NCBI GenBank assembly: GCA_963575745.1
Contig: CAUYUJ010017827.1
Span: forward strand, 62,001 to 126,000
DNA from: Prorocentrum cordatum
Lineage: Eukaryota > Sar > Dinophyceae > Prorocentrales > Prorocentraceae
Reading direction: 5' to 3'
Length of the DNA: 64,000 nucleotides
The notes beneath the pieces were generated by a model. It did no database searches. It saw only the letters and a list, made by a program, of their open reading frames with translations, and was not told the DNA's origin. Shown here one piece after another: positions 53,869 to 63,529 of the stretch. Numbering within the stretch: the first letter of the stretch is position 1; the number at the start of each line of letters is the position of its first letter. Position numbers and translations under genes: made by a program.

Positions 53869-54850
53869 TCATTTTAAGACTGTTCGCCCTTATATGCTCG
53901 AGTGTAAAAAAAACGCGTATTTCCCAAACACTCGATACCCGCCCTCTCCGTCTTCGATCGAACCCCTTTTGGGGGGTATACCTTTCTTCCCTGCAGGCCG
54001 GGCCCCGGCAAGCGGCGGGGCGGCCGCGGACCGTCGGCCTGGCCAGCGGCAGCGTTGATCGGCGGGGCGGCCGCGGACCGTCGACCCGACCCCAAGAGGG
54101 ACGGACAGGGGACCGACGACGACGACGACGACGACGTCGAAGACGACGGCGACGGCGGCGACGACGAGCGAAAGCGAGAGCGAGAGAGAACGACAGCAGG
54201 GCCACGAAGGGCACGAAGTAGGCCACGAAGGGCGACAGCGGGGACACGAAGGGAATGCGTATGAGGCCACGAAGAGTGCGAACGAGCGGAGGCCACGAAG
54301 TGCAGATAATGCGGGGCCACAGAAGGCAACTATGGGGCTACTGAGGGTAGCAACTGGGCCACGTAGGACAATGAGGGGGACACGACGGGCGACAGCGGGG
54401 CCGCAAAGGGCATGCACATGAGACCACAACGGGCGCGACTCCTGGGTGCCTGAGTGTCGGGAGCGCGGCGCTTGGGCAAATTGCAGGGAATTCCAACGCA
54501 AGGCTGTTCCTCAGTAAGTTGCAAGCAAGTCTCCAGCGAGAGCGCCACGCCAGAGCTCTGGGAGAGCGATTCCTGAATAAAGTGTAAGGAAATCCCAAGC
54601 GAGAGCGCGATTCCTAAATAAAATGCGAGAAGTCTCGGGCGGAAGCGGGGGTTCTGCCTAAATTGTAAGGAAACCTCAGGCGGGAACCGTTGTTGTTGTA
54701 ACCCGGGGGCCAGGGGGCCAGTTTGAGCAGGAAGACTTTCCCTGTCAAAAAACAGGGTGCAAGCGTCGAGGGGCACACTTTGATTGAGAAAAAGCAGTAT
54801 GCACCGGTGGGGGGGGATCAACAATAATTATTCTTCATAAATGAAAATTC
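53869..54850 (-). repeat. TTG-tailed family, reverse copy
   Basis: Close sister of 47537-48880: same TCATTTTAAGACTGTTCGCC end, CCTGCAGGCCGGGCCCCGGC, a GACGACGACG block, a much shorter GGCCACGAAGGGC array (54198-54400), the 50-bp subrepeats (54430-54690) and the GGGGGGATCAACAATAATTA end. Confidence 0.75.
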
Positions 54851-54944
54851 AACAACGCACCGAGCATAATCCTCACCACGGATTCTCACTTCAGCCACGC
54901 TCCCAAGGACAACGAATGACCGTTCGGCCCCCTCACTCCGACAC

Positions 54945-55215
54945 TGACACCGTCAAAGACAGCCCGAGGGTCCCCGCGATCGACGGCCCAAGAGAGCCCC
55001 ACGAGTAGAGTGCCCTAACAAGGGCCCCGGAATGGGGTCCACGATGGCCCCAAGAGCCTCCCCGACGTCCAGGAGGCGCGCCGAAGCGGCCCCCAAGGGG
55101 CCCCAAAGGGGCCCCCAAGAAGCCCCAAGCAGGTCCCCAAGGACGCCCAAAGGGCCCCCCAGATGCCCCCAAGAGCCCCCCAAGAGGCCCCTAAGAGGCA
55201 TCCCACAAGCACCTC
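54945..55215. repeat. CCAAGA-type repeat, island 5
   Basis: CGGCCCAAGAGAGCCCCACG and GGCCCCCAAGAAGCCCC motifs of the family at 9540-10720. From 55216 to 55509 there is unique sequence, probably the 3' flank of the next gene. Confidence 0.7.
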
Positions 55216-55509
55216 AATTGCATCCAAGGGGCTCCTGACCCACCAGATAACTCCCAAGATCGTCACAAACACTCGCTCCTTCTGGGGAGTCGGCGGAATG
55301 GCGTTAAACCGCTTGAATAGGCAGCGCGCCCTGGGAATGGGCCGGGCGGCCAGGGGGCCCACGCATCGAGAGAATCGGGGCGGCTGTCGGGGAAGAAACG
55401 TCCACTGTTTGGGGTCCGCGCGCTGGCATGATTTCTGCGTGCGAGAACGCGCGTGCCTCCGTCTGTCGAGGCACGTCTGGCACTCAACACCAGCCACCCA
55501 GCACTCAAC

Positions 55510-56448
55510 TCAATCTATCTTGATCGAAGCGTAAATGCCGCGTACAAAAGCAAATGACGCGAGGGCGCCAACGGATCCAGTCATCAGGGAGAACAATACA
55601 GAAACGATTCCCATGTAACCGAAATAAAGCACTGTCGGCACGAACCTATCGATCAGAAGCCTGTTGCTGAAATACAAAACAGAATATGCAAACACGTAGA
55701 CCCCAGACGAAGCACTCGTTAGGAATGACCGCCACCACCAGCGGTGATCCTCCGCGGTGAGCTGGAAGTACGTCAGCATGATGGAAATCTCGGCGCATGT
55801 CACACACAGAATGACAAGCACGAGAGCCAGGAACCCAAACAAGTAATAAAACTGGTGCTGCCACAGCGAGGACATGATGAAGAACAACTCGGTGAAGACG
55901 GCACCGAAGGGCATGGCGCCACCGACGAGGCACGTGAATGCTGGCCGCATGAGTCGGGCCAGGCGAAAGGGGGGGATTGCAAAGGGGAAGTTTGAGAAAC
56001 AGCTCACGCAGCTGCCTTTCCCAGCGCCTCCCGGCGCCGGGAGGCGCCCATGTATCGAGGAATGGGCCCGGCGGTGGGGCCGAAACCAGCTGCATGTAGC
56101 AGATTTCGTAACCCCCCCTTTCCCTATCCCCCCCTTTCGTTCGGCCCGCATGAGGAGTGACTGCTCGGGGATTTGCCTGGCGATTGCGCTAGTGCGGACT
56201 GGCAGCTCGATGGTCGCCCTGCGCATCGCCACCCAGGATCCAAGGAAGACCAGGGGCACCGACACGCAGAACCAGAGGGCCAGCAGCAAGAACATCGTCG
56301 TGAAGGGCACTGCGCCGGAAGACTTCTGCCCCCAGATGAGCAAGTTCAGCGCGAAGAAGACGGCGAAGACGGCGCCGGGCCAGAGGAAGGCGGTCAGGAG
56401 CGTGGTCTGCCTCCACGCTTCCCCGTTGAGAACCTTGTAGAGCCTCGC
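55510..56448 (-). CDS. TM9SF: TM9SF (nonaspanin/EMP70) protein, C-terminal exon
   Basis: Encodes the end of a transmembrane 9 superfamily protein, a Golgi/endosomal multispanning protein involved in membrane-protein sorting and adhesion. The exon starts after a CAG at 56449-56451 with ARLYKVLNGEAWRQ. Membrane segments visible: TTLLTAFLWPGAVFAVFF, SSGAVPFTTMFLLLALWF, CLVGGAMPFGAVFTELFFI, FYYLFGFLALVLVILCVTC, YVFAYSVLYFSNR and FVPTVLYFGYMGIVSVLF. Family signatures include IARQIPEQ, QFYYLFGF and AEDHRWWWRSF. It ends IYASIKID at a TGA (55510-55512); the KxD C-terminus is the family's retention signal. A 201-bp insertion (55946-56154) adds 67 in-frame codons absent from the family. The frame above 56448 is intron. 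Confidence 0.92.
   Translation of the reverse strand, partial: ARLYKVLNGEAWRQTTLLTAFLWPGAVFAVFFALNLLIWGQKSSGAVPFTTMFLLLALWFCVSVPLVFLGSWVAMRRATIELPVRTSAIARQIPEQSLLMRAERKGGIGKGGVTKSATCSWFRPHRRAHSSIHGRLPAPGGAGKGSCVSCFSNFPFAIPPFRLARLMRPAFTCLVGGAMPFGAVFTELFFIMSSLWQHQFYYLFGFLALVLVILCVTCAEISIMLTYFQLTAEDHRWWWRSFLTSASSGVYVFAYSVLYFSNRLLIDRFVPTVLYFGYMGIVSVLFSLMTGSVGALASFAFVRGIYASIKID
55946..56154 (-). mobile_element. Introner-like TIR element in TM9SF exon
   Basis: In the coding sense, CTCATGCG occurs at 56147-56154 and again at 55946-55953, 201 bp apart. Just inside lie terminal inverted repeats of 22 bases, 19 matching: GGGCC, three variable bases, then CGAAAGGGGGGGAT (56126-56147) against its inverse (55956-55977). 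A perfect 24-bp palindrome of GC-rich sequence sits near the centre (56024-56047). Removing one repeat plus the insert restores the family's spacing between RQIPEQ and the PFG motif exactly (19 residues). The insert keeps the frame (67 codons). No GT or AG is available at the repeats for canonical splicing, so removal would need a non-canonical mechanism, or the insert is retained. Confidence 0.82.
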
Positions 56449-56739
56449 CTGGATATATTTCTCGTTTTGCCAGTCTGCAGCAGTCTGGAGCTGTTCGCTC
56501 TCCACTGCGCGCGTTTCACTCCACATGTACGCCCCAGGCCCTCGACTCCGGCCCTCTTCGTCTCTGAGCGTCTCCCTTCTTGGGTCGCTGATGTTTGTTC
56601 ATCCCAGCTCCTTGGTAAACGCCAACAGGGATGGGCGGGCGGCGGGCCTTCGGAAATTGCAACATCCTAAAGAAGTCGGGCGGAACCCCGGACCCCATCT
56701 GCCTACAGCAGACTTCGAGTCTGACGAATCTATTGCTGC

Positions 56740-57040
56740 CGCCCCATTTCGGCACACCCCTCACACGATTCGGGGCCCGATACGGAGCGCCACCGAAAGC
56801 CCCGGTGGCAGGCTCTACGTGGCGGCCCCGCCACATTTCCGCACACGCTCGCACGTTTCGTGGCACCACGGCAATCTGCACCGCAGGCCCCAGGGGCCGG
56901 GTCCGCATGGCGGCCCGCCGCATTTCGACACACCACTCACACGTTTCGTGGCACCATGGGGGGCTCCATCGAAGGCCACAGCGACAGGGTCTGCATGGCG
57001 GCCCTGCACCAACACCGATCACACGCTTCGTGGCCCCAAG
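56740..57040 (-). repeat. CACGAAACGTGTGAGGGG minisatellite, array 2 (reverse)
   Basis: Four copies in reverse complement (CCCCATTTCGGCACACCCCT, CACACGTTTCGTGGC), inside the TM9SF intron. Units are about 80 bp. An isolated unit also lies at 24019-24071. Confidence 0.8.
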
Positions 57041-59182
57041 AGGGGACTCCACCTCCTTCATCCTGCCTGCCATGCAGCACTCGCACCCGCATATGGCTGG
57101 GTGCTTCACCGGTATAATGTTATATAGCCTTCCCGCCTGTTCGCTTCCGATGCTCTCTTGAGGCCTCAAGATGGCTCCAAGCTGGTCTGATACGACCCCA
57201 AGAGGGGCCCAGGATGGCCCTAAGTCGGCAAGAAGAACGCCTAAGAACCCCCCAAGAGTTTTTTTGTTATCCGCAAAGCAGCGGCACTCGCCTGCGACGA
57301 GCGATGGTGACCCTTCAGTGCAGCAAGCAAGCCTGGGGCCACGCAAGGAATAGCCTGCAATAGGTGAGCCCGTGCGCGAACCCTTGGCTTGCGCAGCAAA
57401 ACGGAGTAAGCCTAAAATGGGGACGAGGCCGAGGAAGGAGGAGGAGGAAGAGGCGGAGGAGGAGGAAGCTCGCGGGGTAGATGGGGCAACGTGGTCGCAA
57501 CGAGCGGCTCTCACGCGCGCGTCGGCTGCCTAACACACTGGCCCATGCCAGAAATAGAGAAGACCGGCCGCATAGGGGGGTGGGGGAAGAGCGGGAGAGG
57601 GCAAGAGAGAACGGAGGAGGGCGGGGGGAGGAGACACGAGGCCGCCAGACTGAGGTACAAAATCATGACCCCGAAGGTGAACAATGGCTCCTGACTCGCA
57701 AGGGGAGAAGAGACGCATCGCTTCGACAGCAAGAGCGCATGTGCAAGCTATAATGCCTACCATTCTGGCAGCGTGGCTGAGAGTGAAGCCGCCAGGAAAG
57801 TAACGAATTCCCCCACCCACCCTGCGCCGACCGCAGGCCAGAGGATTCATCCATCGAAAGTGGGTTGCGAGCTAGGCGGTTGCGGCTGGCCGCAGACCAG
57901 AGGAAACAAGAGGCGGAAACGGAGCAGAGAAGGAGGATGGGGAGGAGCGGGAGCACGACTACACTAGGTACGAAAATGTCCCAACTCGTATCGCGGCGGA
58001 GCGGGTGTGATGACCCAATGCTTATCACGAACCATTCCAAGGAATAAGCGGCTGGCGCGCCAGACAACGACCTTGAGGAAGGGTGGGCACCAGAATTCAC
58101 GCGAGGGAAAGCATGTGGCCGCTGGTTGGCCTGACGGGGCCTCTTGCAAGCAATTCGTGCGAGATGCGGGGCGCGAGCGTGGGCATAGACCACCTCGCGG
58201 ACGAAGCCGCGGAATGCATCGGCTGCACCTGCGGGGCGGAGACCGTGTCTGACAGCGCCAGGTGTTCTCTGTGGAGCGACAGCGGCGGTCGTCGCCCGGA
58301 GTGCCGCCGCCGTGGCCTTCTGGAGCGGCCGTCCAGGCAAAGGCGCTGGGAGAGAACGCCCCTGCGGGCTGACGCCAAAGAACTCGCCTGGGCACGCTTT
58401 CGCCGCCAGTGGTGGGCTCATGCCGAGACGCTGCGGGCAACTGGTGTGAACGGTGCCGCAGAGGGCGCCGTGCTGGAGGCGCCCCCCCCCCTCGCGGGCA
58501 CCCGAAGAGGCACCCGCCAGCCCTGCCAGTGCGCCAAGACGGCCCCAAGGGAGAGGCCAATGTTCGAGCCCGGGCGGAGATACCCGAGCCTGCGCCGCCC
58601 TCTGGTCTGCTTTGCTGCCTCGAAGACGTCCCCAGGAGGGCCCCCAAGGCCTTGAGAGCTCTTCTCAGATCGGTGTGAGGAATTGTGGGTGCATCCAGGC
58701 ATCTGCAGACACGCCTGGATGCACTGTGGAGGATTCGGCGCGAGACGATGGACAGCAGCAGAACGCTTGAAGCCCCCAAGTTGGCCCCGAGAGGGCCCCA
58801 CGATGGCACCAAGAGGCCTCCAAGACGCTCCAAGAGCGAACGATCGCTCAAATTTTGATATCTATTCCCGTCGTCGGCGTCGGCGGCGGTCCCAAGCACG
58901 CACGCCGTAATGCAAGCACCGCAGGCAAAGACAAACAACCGCTCAACAAAGACAACCACGAGGAGCCGCGAAACGCACTCGACGACGCGGACGCCACTCA
59001 TCAAACGCACAAAAAGCCTGTGGCTGATTTGGCTCAGTGGTTGCCTGTCGTAGCTCCCTGAATGGATCCCCCTTATAGTCGTAGTCCATTCGTCGTAGGC
59101 GTAGCCGTAGTCCTAGTGGTCCACGTCGTCACCTTCGTCGTCTTGCCACACATCCCTGATCAGGATAACTCGTCTGGCGTAT

Positions 59183-59220
59183 GTTTTTGGATGGGCTGGT
59201 GGCGATTCACGAAGCGTCCA
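59183..59220. repeat. Dispersed 41-bp motif, copy 3
   Basis: GTTTTTGGATGGGCTGGTGG followed by CGATTCACGAAGCGTCC. Two or three changes from the copies at 10869 and 22774. Confidence 0.65.
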
Positions 59221-59239
59221 TGAATTGAAGAAAAATCCA

Positions 59240-59360
59240 CGATGAACGAGCGAGCCCCGAATCGGCGAGCGCGCGACACTCGAGTAAACTGCGTCGAGGG
59301 CCCGATTCTTCAGTACATTGCAAAAAAACTCGAGCGAGCGATAACGCGATTCATGTGTAC
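59240..59360 (-). repeat. Isolated 50-bp subrepeats of the TTG-tailed family
   Basis: CTCGAGTAAACTGCGTCGAG, CCCGATTCTTCAGTACATTG and CTCGAGCGAGCGATAACGCG match the reversed subrepeats at 40030-40200. Confidence 0.55.
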
Positions 59361-59622
59361 ATGCTGAAGGCGTTTCAAGCGACGAGCACTGTACTCTGAT
59401 GGATCGGATCACCGACACAATTCGAGCACAAACCCTTCCCCGGACAACAAACCATCTGCGAATGCGAAGGGCCAAACTTCGATTGTCAAAAACCAGTGCT
59501 GGCCTGCGATTTCTTATCATTAATCGTCGTTCTTCAGGCATGGAACCCCAACAGCAACCAAGACAAAGAGAGAGAGAGAGAAAGGACACAGGAAACAAAC
59601 AGAGGCACACCAACAAACTCGC

Positions 59623-59736
59623 CTGCACGTACCCCGCAGATACGCCCATGAGGGTGAAAACCAACATCATCGACTGCAAAAGGCTCCCGCGGTGTGCCGG
59701 CGAGAGCAGCCCCATCAGGGAGAATGCGAGGGTCAC
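59623..59736 (-). CDS. TM9SF: TM9SF internal exon
   Basis: A 38-codon exon, phase 0 at both ends, reading VTLAFSLMGLLSPAHRG then SLLQSMMLVFTLMGVSAGYV and ending in VQ. The LLSPAHRGSL element matches the conserved LSP(S/A)xRG loop between membrane segments of the TM9SF family, followed by the GxxAGY turn. The acceptor is CTCTGCCAG preceded by a pyrimidine-rich stretch (CCCGCTCTTCCCGTCCCCC); the donor is GTGCAG/GCGAGT. It belongs directly upstream of the exon at 56448. Exons encoding the large lumenal N-terminal domain and the first membrane segments were not found between 59737 and 64000, so the gene is partial in this window. Confidence 0.85.
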
Positions 59737-60199
59737 CTGGCAGAGGGGGACGGGAAGAGCGGGAACGGTGGGGACCCATAATTGCATCTGACGTGGTGCT
59801 TCGGTCCCAAAGAGAGGCCTCCCACATTGGGTAGGTGGGGTCGGAGGACCGCGCTGCATCGCCGATGCATCAGCGACGTCGATGATGCATCTGCGTCTCC
59901 GGCGTGGGGCGTGGAGAACATTGGGCTCCACATAGATTCGCATCGCCGATGCATCGGCGATGCGGCGAAATCCTCCGACCCCCACTACCCTGAGCCCATC
60001 GGGGAGGCCTGGCGCAACTGAATCAACTCCCTGCAGGCCTTCACCTACTCCCAGGGACCGGCCTGTCATCCTGAGTCGTCTGATGACAGCCTCAGGGCCG
60101 TGTGAGGGCCTCCCTGGGGCAAACAACAACTGGCCAGGCGAAGGAGCAAACTATATGCAGTGCAGTTGTGGGTAACGCAGTTGTGAGCATTGTCTTCGG
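59737..60199. other. Probable upstream TM9SF intron
   Basis: No exon recognised. Contains a perfect 26-bp palindrome centred on ATGCAT (59939-59964) and a related partial copy near 59865. Confidence 0.5.
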
Positions 60200-60570
60200 T
60201 GAAGCTCCCTATGGGGCCACGACGCGTGCGAGGGGTGTGTCGAAATGGGTGGGGCGACGCATGCGAACACCGCCACTGGGCGCCTTGGTCGCAGCTCCCT
60301 ATGTGGCCACGTGGCGCGCGAGGGGCGTGCCGAAATAAGTGGGGGGACGCATGCGAACACTGCCACAGGGGCCTTCGGTGGAACTCCCTCTGGGGCCCCC
60401 GGATGCGCGAAGGGTGTGCCGAAATTGGCAGGGGGGAGCGCGTGCGAACAGCGCCTGTGGGGCCTTCGGTGGAGCTCCCCATGGGGCCACGAGACGTGTG
60501 ATGGGTCTGCCGAACCGGGTGCGGGGGACACGTGCGAGCACTGCCACTGGGGCCTTCTGTGGAGCCCCCT
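60200..60570 (+). repeat. CACGAAACGTGTGAGGGG minisatellite, array 3
   Basis: Five units (GGGGCCACGACGCGTGCGAG, GGGTGTGTCGAAATGGG, GCATGCGAACACCGCC) of about 80 bp in forward orientation. Confidence 0.85.
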
Positions 60571-61239
60571 ATGAGGGTCGGCGCGAGGACGGCGACCGTC
60601 CTGCACCCTCCTGCAGCTGTTGCTGAACACGCTGCTCGGGATCACCAGGTCGGCCGCATCCGCGGCCGACGCCAATGTAGGCACTACGCGGCACCATGCG
60701 TCGTCTTCTGATGACTTGTTGCGAATATCCTGTCGCCATCAAGAGGTCTTACAAAGCGGCATCATAAGTGTGCCATCTCGACTCGACGGTAGGAATAGGG
60801 TTTTGCACCACCGCCCGCTCCCGCTGCAAAGCTCTTTGGAGTGGCCATCGGCAAGGACCGTAGAGGTCGACGGGTCGCGGCGGTCGCCCCTAGGATCACC
60901 CCTACGGCACCACCGTGTATTGAGGCAACTACCCAGTGACGAGTGGAGACATGATCAAGGTCCTCTCTCTGCGTGGTTGCTGGACGGGCTCCGCGGGTGC
61001 CGACCACTGCGGCGCTTGGGCCATTGCGGAATTTCTGTCGATTGTCGCTTTGGGGGGGGGGGGGACAGCGGGGGCGTTGGGGTACCGCGTTTCCCACCCA
61101 GCGCCGCTGGGGCTGCTGCGATCTTTTAGTCAACGATGCCGCTTGATGCGGTAAACTTACACGCGGCACCGCATATGTATGCACCTGGCGAGCAGCCAAC
61201 TTACTTCGTGGGACCACTCCAGAGCCAGGGTGCTCCACC
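60571..61239. other. Non-coding stretch
   Basis: Less repetitive than its surroundings, with open frames on both strands but no family recognised. Could hold an unrecognised TM9SF exon on the minus strand; I could not identify one. Confidence 0.3.
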
Positions 61240-61985
61240 AACCAGCGTGGGCGCGGGAACGCATGCGAGTACTGCCGCGGGGGGGCCCTCGGTGGAGCTC
61301 CCTGTGGTGGAGCTCCCGATGGGGCAACTGAATGCGTGAGGGGTCTTCGGAAGTGGGCTCGGGGGACGCATGCGGGCCCTGCCACTGGGGCCTTCGAGTC
61401 ACGAAACGTGCGAAGGGTGTGCCGAAATGGGCGCGGGGGGCGCCACGCGGACGCTGCCGCTGGGGCCTTCGGTGGAGCTCCCTGTGGGGCCACGAAACAT
61501 GTGGGGGGGGAGCCGAGTCGGGTGCGGGTGCGCCATACGGACGCTGCCGCTTGGGCCGTCGGTGAAGCCAATCGGTTGCGGATACGCCATGCGGACGCTG
61601 CCGCTGGGACCTTCGGTGGAGCTCCCTATGCCCTACGGATCAACGAGCAGAGTGAGGGGTCTGCCAGATTGGGTGCGGGTACGCCATGCGGACACTGCCG
61701 CTGGGGCCTTCGGTGGAGCTCCCTGTGGGGCCACGACACGTGTGAGGGGTCAGCCGACTTGGGTGCGAGTACGCCATGCGGACGCTGCCGCTGGGGGCCA
61801 CGAAAAGGATGATGGGTCAGCCGCCTTGGGTACGGGTATGCCATGCGGACGCTGCCGCTGGGGCCTTCGGTGCTCCCTATGGAGCCACGCAGCGTGTGAG
61901 GGATGTGCCGAATCGTGTGCAGGTACGCCATGCGGACGCTGCCGCTGGGGCCTTCTGTGGGCCACGAAACGTGTGAGGGGCATGC
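61240..61985 (+). repeat. CACGAAACGTGTGAGGGG minisatellite, array 4
   Basis: Nine or more units of about 75-85 bp marked ATGCGGACGCTGCCGCTGGG, GCCTTCGGTGGAGCTCCCT and GGGGCCACGAAACGTGTGAG. Largest array of this family in the window. Confidence 0.88.
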
Positions 61986-63529
61986 CGAAGTGGCTGACAT
62001 GCCGAGGGCAAAAGCAAGGACGGGAGGAGGAGCGGACGACGCTTGGCACAGGACGGACGGTTTTCCTTCTGCGGGGCCCTCGCCGTGCGTGAGGCTGCAG
62101 CCCCTGCCCCTGACCTCCTCGCGCCTGAATACCTCACGACGGGATGACTCGCGTGGACGCTGACGGGGGCAGTAAGCGGGGGGCAATCGAGAGCTGCAGG
62201 AACGTGGCCTGGTCCAGAGCTGCCGCTGCGGCCAGAGATGGTGCTGGAAAGACACGCCGTTCTTCGCTCCCCGTTTACTCGGGAGCGCGCAAACATGGAT
62301 TTGGCGCGCGGTCGCCAAATCCATGGATCGGGGGAGGTGCCCTCCCCAAAATGCGGCCGTTGCCGCCTCGTTCGGCGGCGGACATCCGCGATATCCCATG
62401 GAAACGGGACCCGTCGCTAATCCACGCCCCCCTTGATCCATGTTTGCGATCGCCTGAGTTTACGTCCCCCCGCTGCCGAACGCCTGACAGTTGTAGCCCA
62501 TGTGCGGCCTCCCAGGGCAGTCACCGGGCCCCGGGGCCGTCAGAAAGCAAGCCGGTCCCCGCAAGAGAATATCCCCCCAGACATCGAGCCGTGGCCTCCC
62601 AGAGGTCTGGGCCCCCAGCTGGGGGCCCGAGTCGTTGTTATTGCACGGTCCTGAAGCCCGGTAAAGGGCTCCTGGGAAGGCAGAGGGATTTCGTCACGTG
62701 ATGCGAAGTCCCCCCCTCCCCTATCGAATCCCCCGCCTCTTCCTCCTCTTCAAACCTCATCCTCGTAATCCTCCTTCGATTCGCATCACGTGACGGATCG
62801 AAGTCGTCGACTGGGGGCAGAAACTCTGCAACAGCACTCCGTCGCGATCTATCATTCTCGGCGTGAGGTCTGGAGAGCCGCGCTGCGAAGATGTCGCGGC
62901 TCTCGGGGCTTCTGGGGGACGACAAGGGCGGGGAGCAGCATCATCAGCAGACAGGGTGAGCCCCAGGGGTGGTGGCGACGGAGGCGCGGGGTCAGATCAG
63001 GTCAGGTGGACGTAATCACGCCTAGTGGGGCGTCGGCAGGCGCAGTAGTGAGTCTACATTGCAGAGAAGAAGCGCACGCGAATGGGAGAGAGGGACGCAC
63101 GACGAGCGAGGAAGCGAGGTGGGGCGGAGCGAGGGAGGGCAGGACGAACGACGAGGGGAGCGACCCAGAAAACGTGAGAAGGGACACTCGGGTGGCTGCC
63201 TCCAGCGCGGCGAATGGGGCAACCAAAAGGTACCGATGCCGCTGCTCCCCCGACCTCTCCCGGAGCGCAGTCTGACCAGGACTTCGAGGCGAATCCAGCG
63301 GCGGCGACGAGGGCCTCCCTGGAGGTCCAAAAAGGGTGGAAACGAGGGAAGGGTATCGGTATGGGTACCTGTTCCTCCTCTGAGCTTAGAGGGCGGAGGA
63401 GAACATGCCCAAGTTATCCGATCCTGAAAAGCGCCACGGGCGATCGGTCTGAGCTGGTCACGCCAAGACGGCGCGCAAGCGGTTCCCAGCGAAGCACCAT
63501 GCGCGCCGGCCTCCCACGTTCGATTGCCT
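61986..63529. other. Non-coding stretch
   Basis: No gene recognised. A perfect 13-bp-arm hairpin (CATGGATTTGGCG, loop of six, inverse arm) lies at 62294-62325. Confidence 0.4.

Larger units (their letters stand above)
56449..59622 (-). other. TM9SF intron, GC-AG, with 8-bp terminal direct repeats
   Basis: Sense boundaries are CAG/GCGAGT on the 5' side and ATCCAG/GCGAGG on the 3' side, a GC-AG intron of 3174 bp. CAGGCGAG stands at both junctions. The joined exons give the family spacing SAGY-VQ-ARLYK. Inside are a CACGAAACGTGTGAGGGG array (56740-57040, reverse), CCAAGA islands (57165-57255, 58770-58845), a copy of the GGATGGGCTGGTGG motif, and a GAGGAGGA tract (57430-57475). No other gene is recognised in it. 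Confidence 0.75.

Noticed and set aside
53110-54247. Poly-Gln, poly-Leu, poly-Val and poly-Asn frames
   Set aside because: Pure consequence of CAA/TTG microsatellites.
58418-58801. Minus-strand GDVFEAAKQTRG as a possible TM9SF HGDVFR exon
   Set aside because: It lies downstream of exon 59623-59736 in transcription order, inside the intron, and the rest of the frame does not resemble the family.
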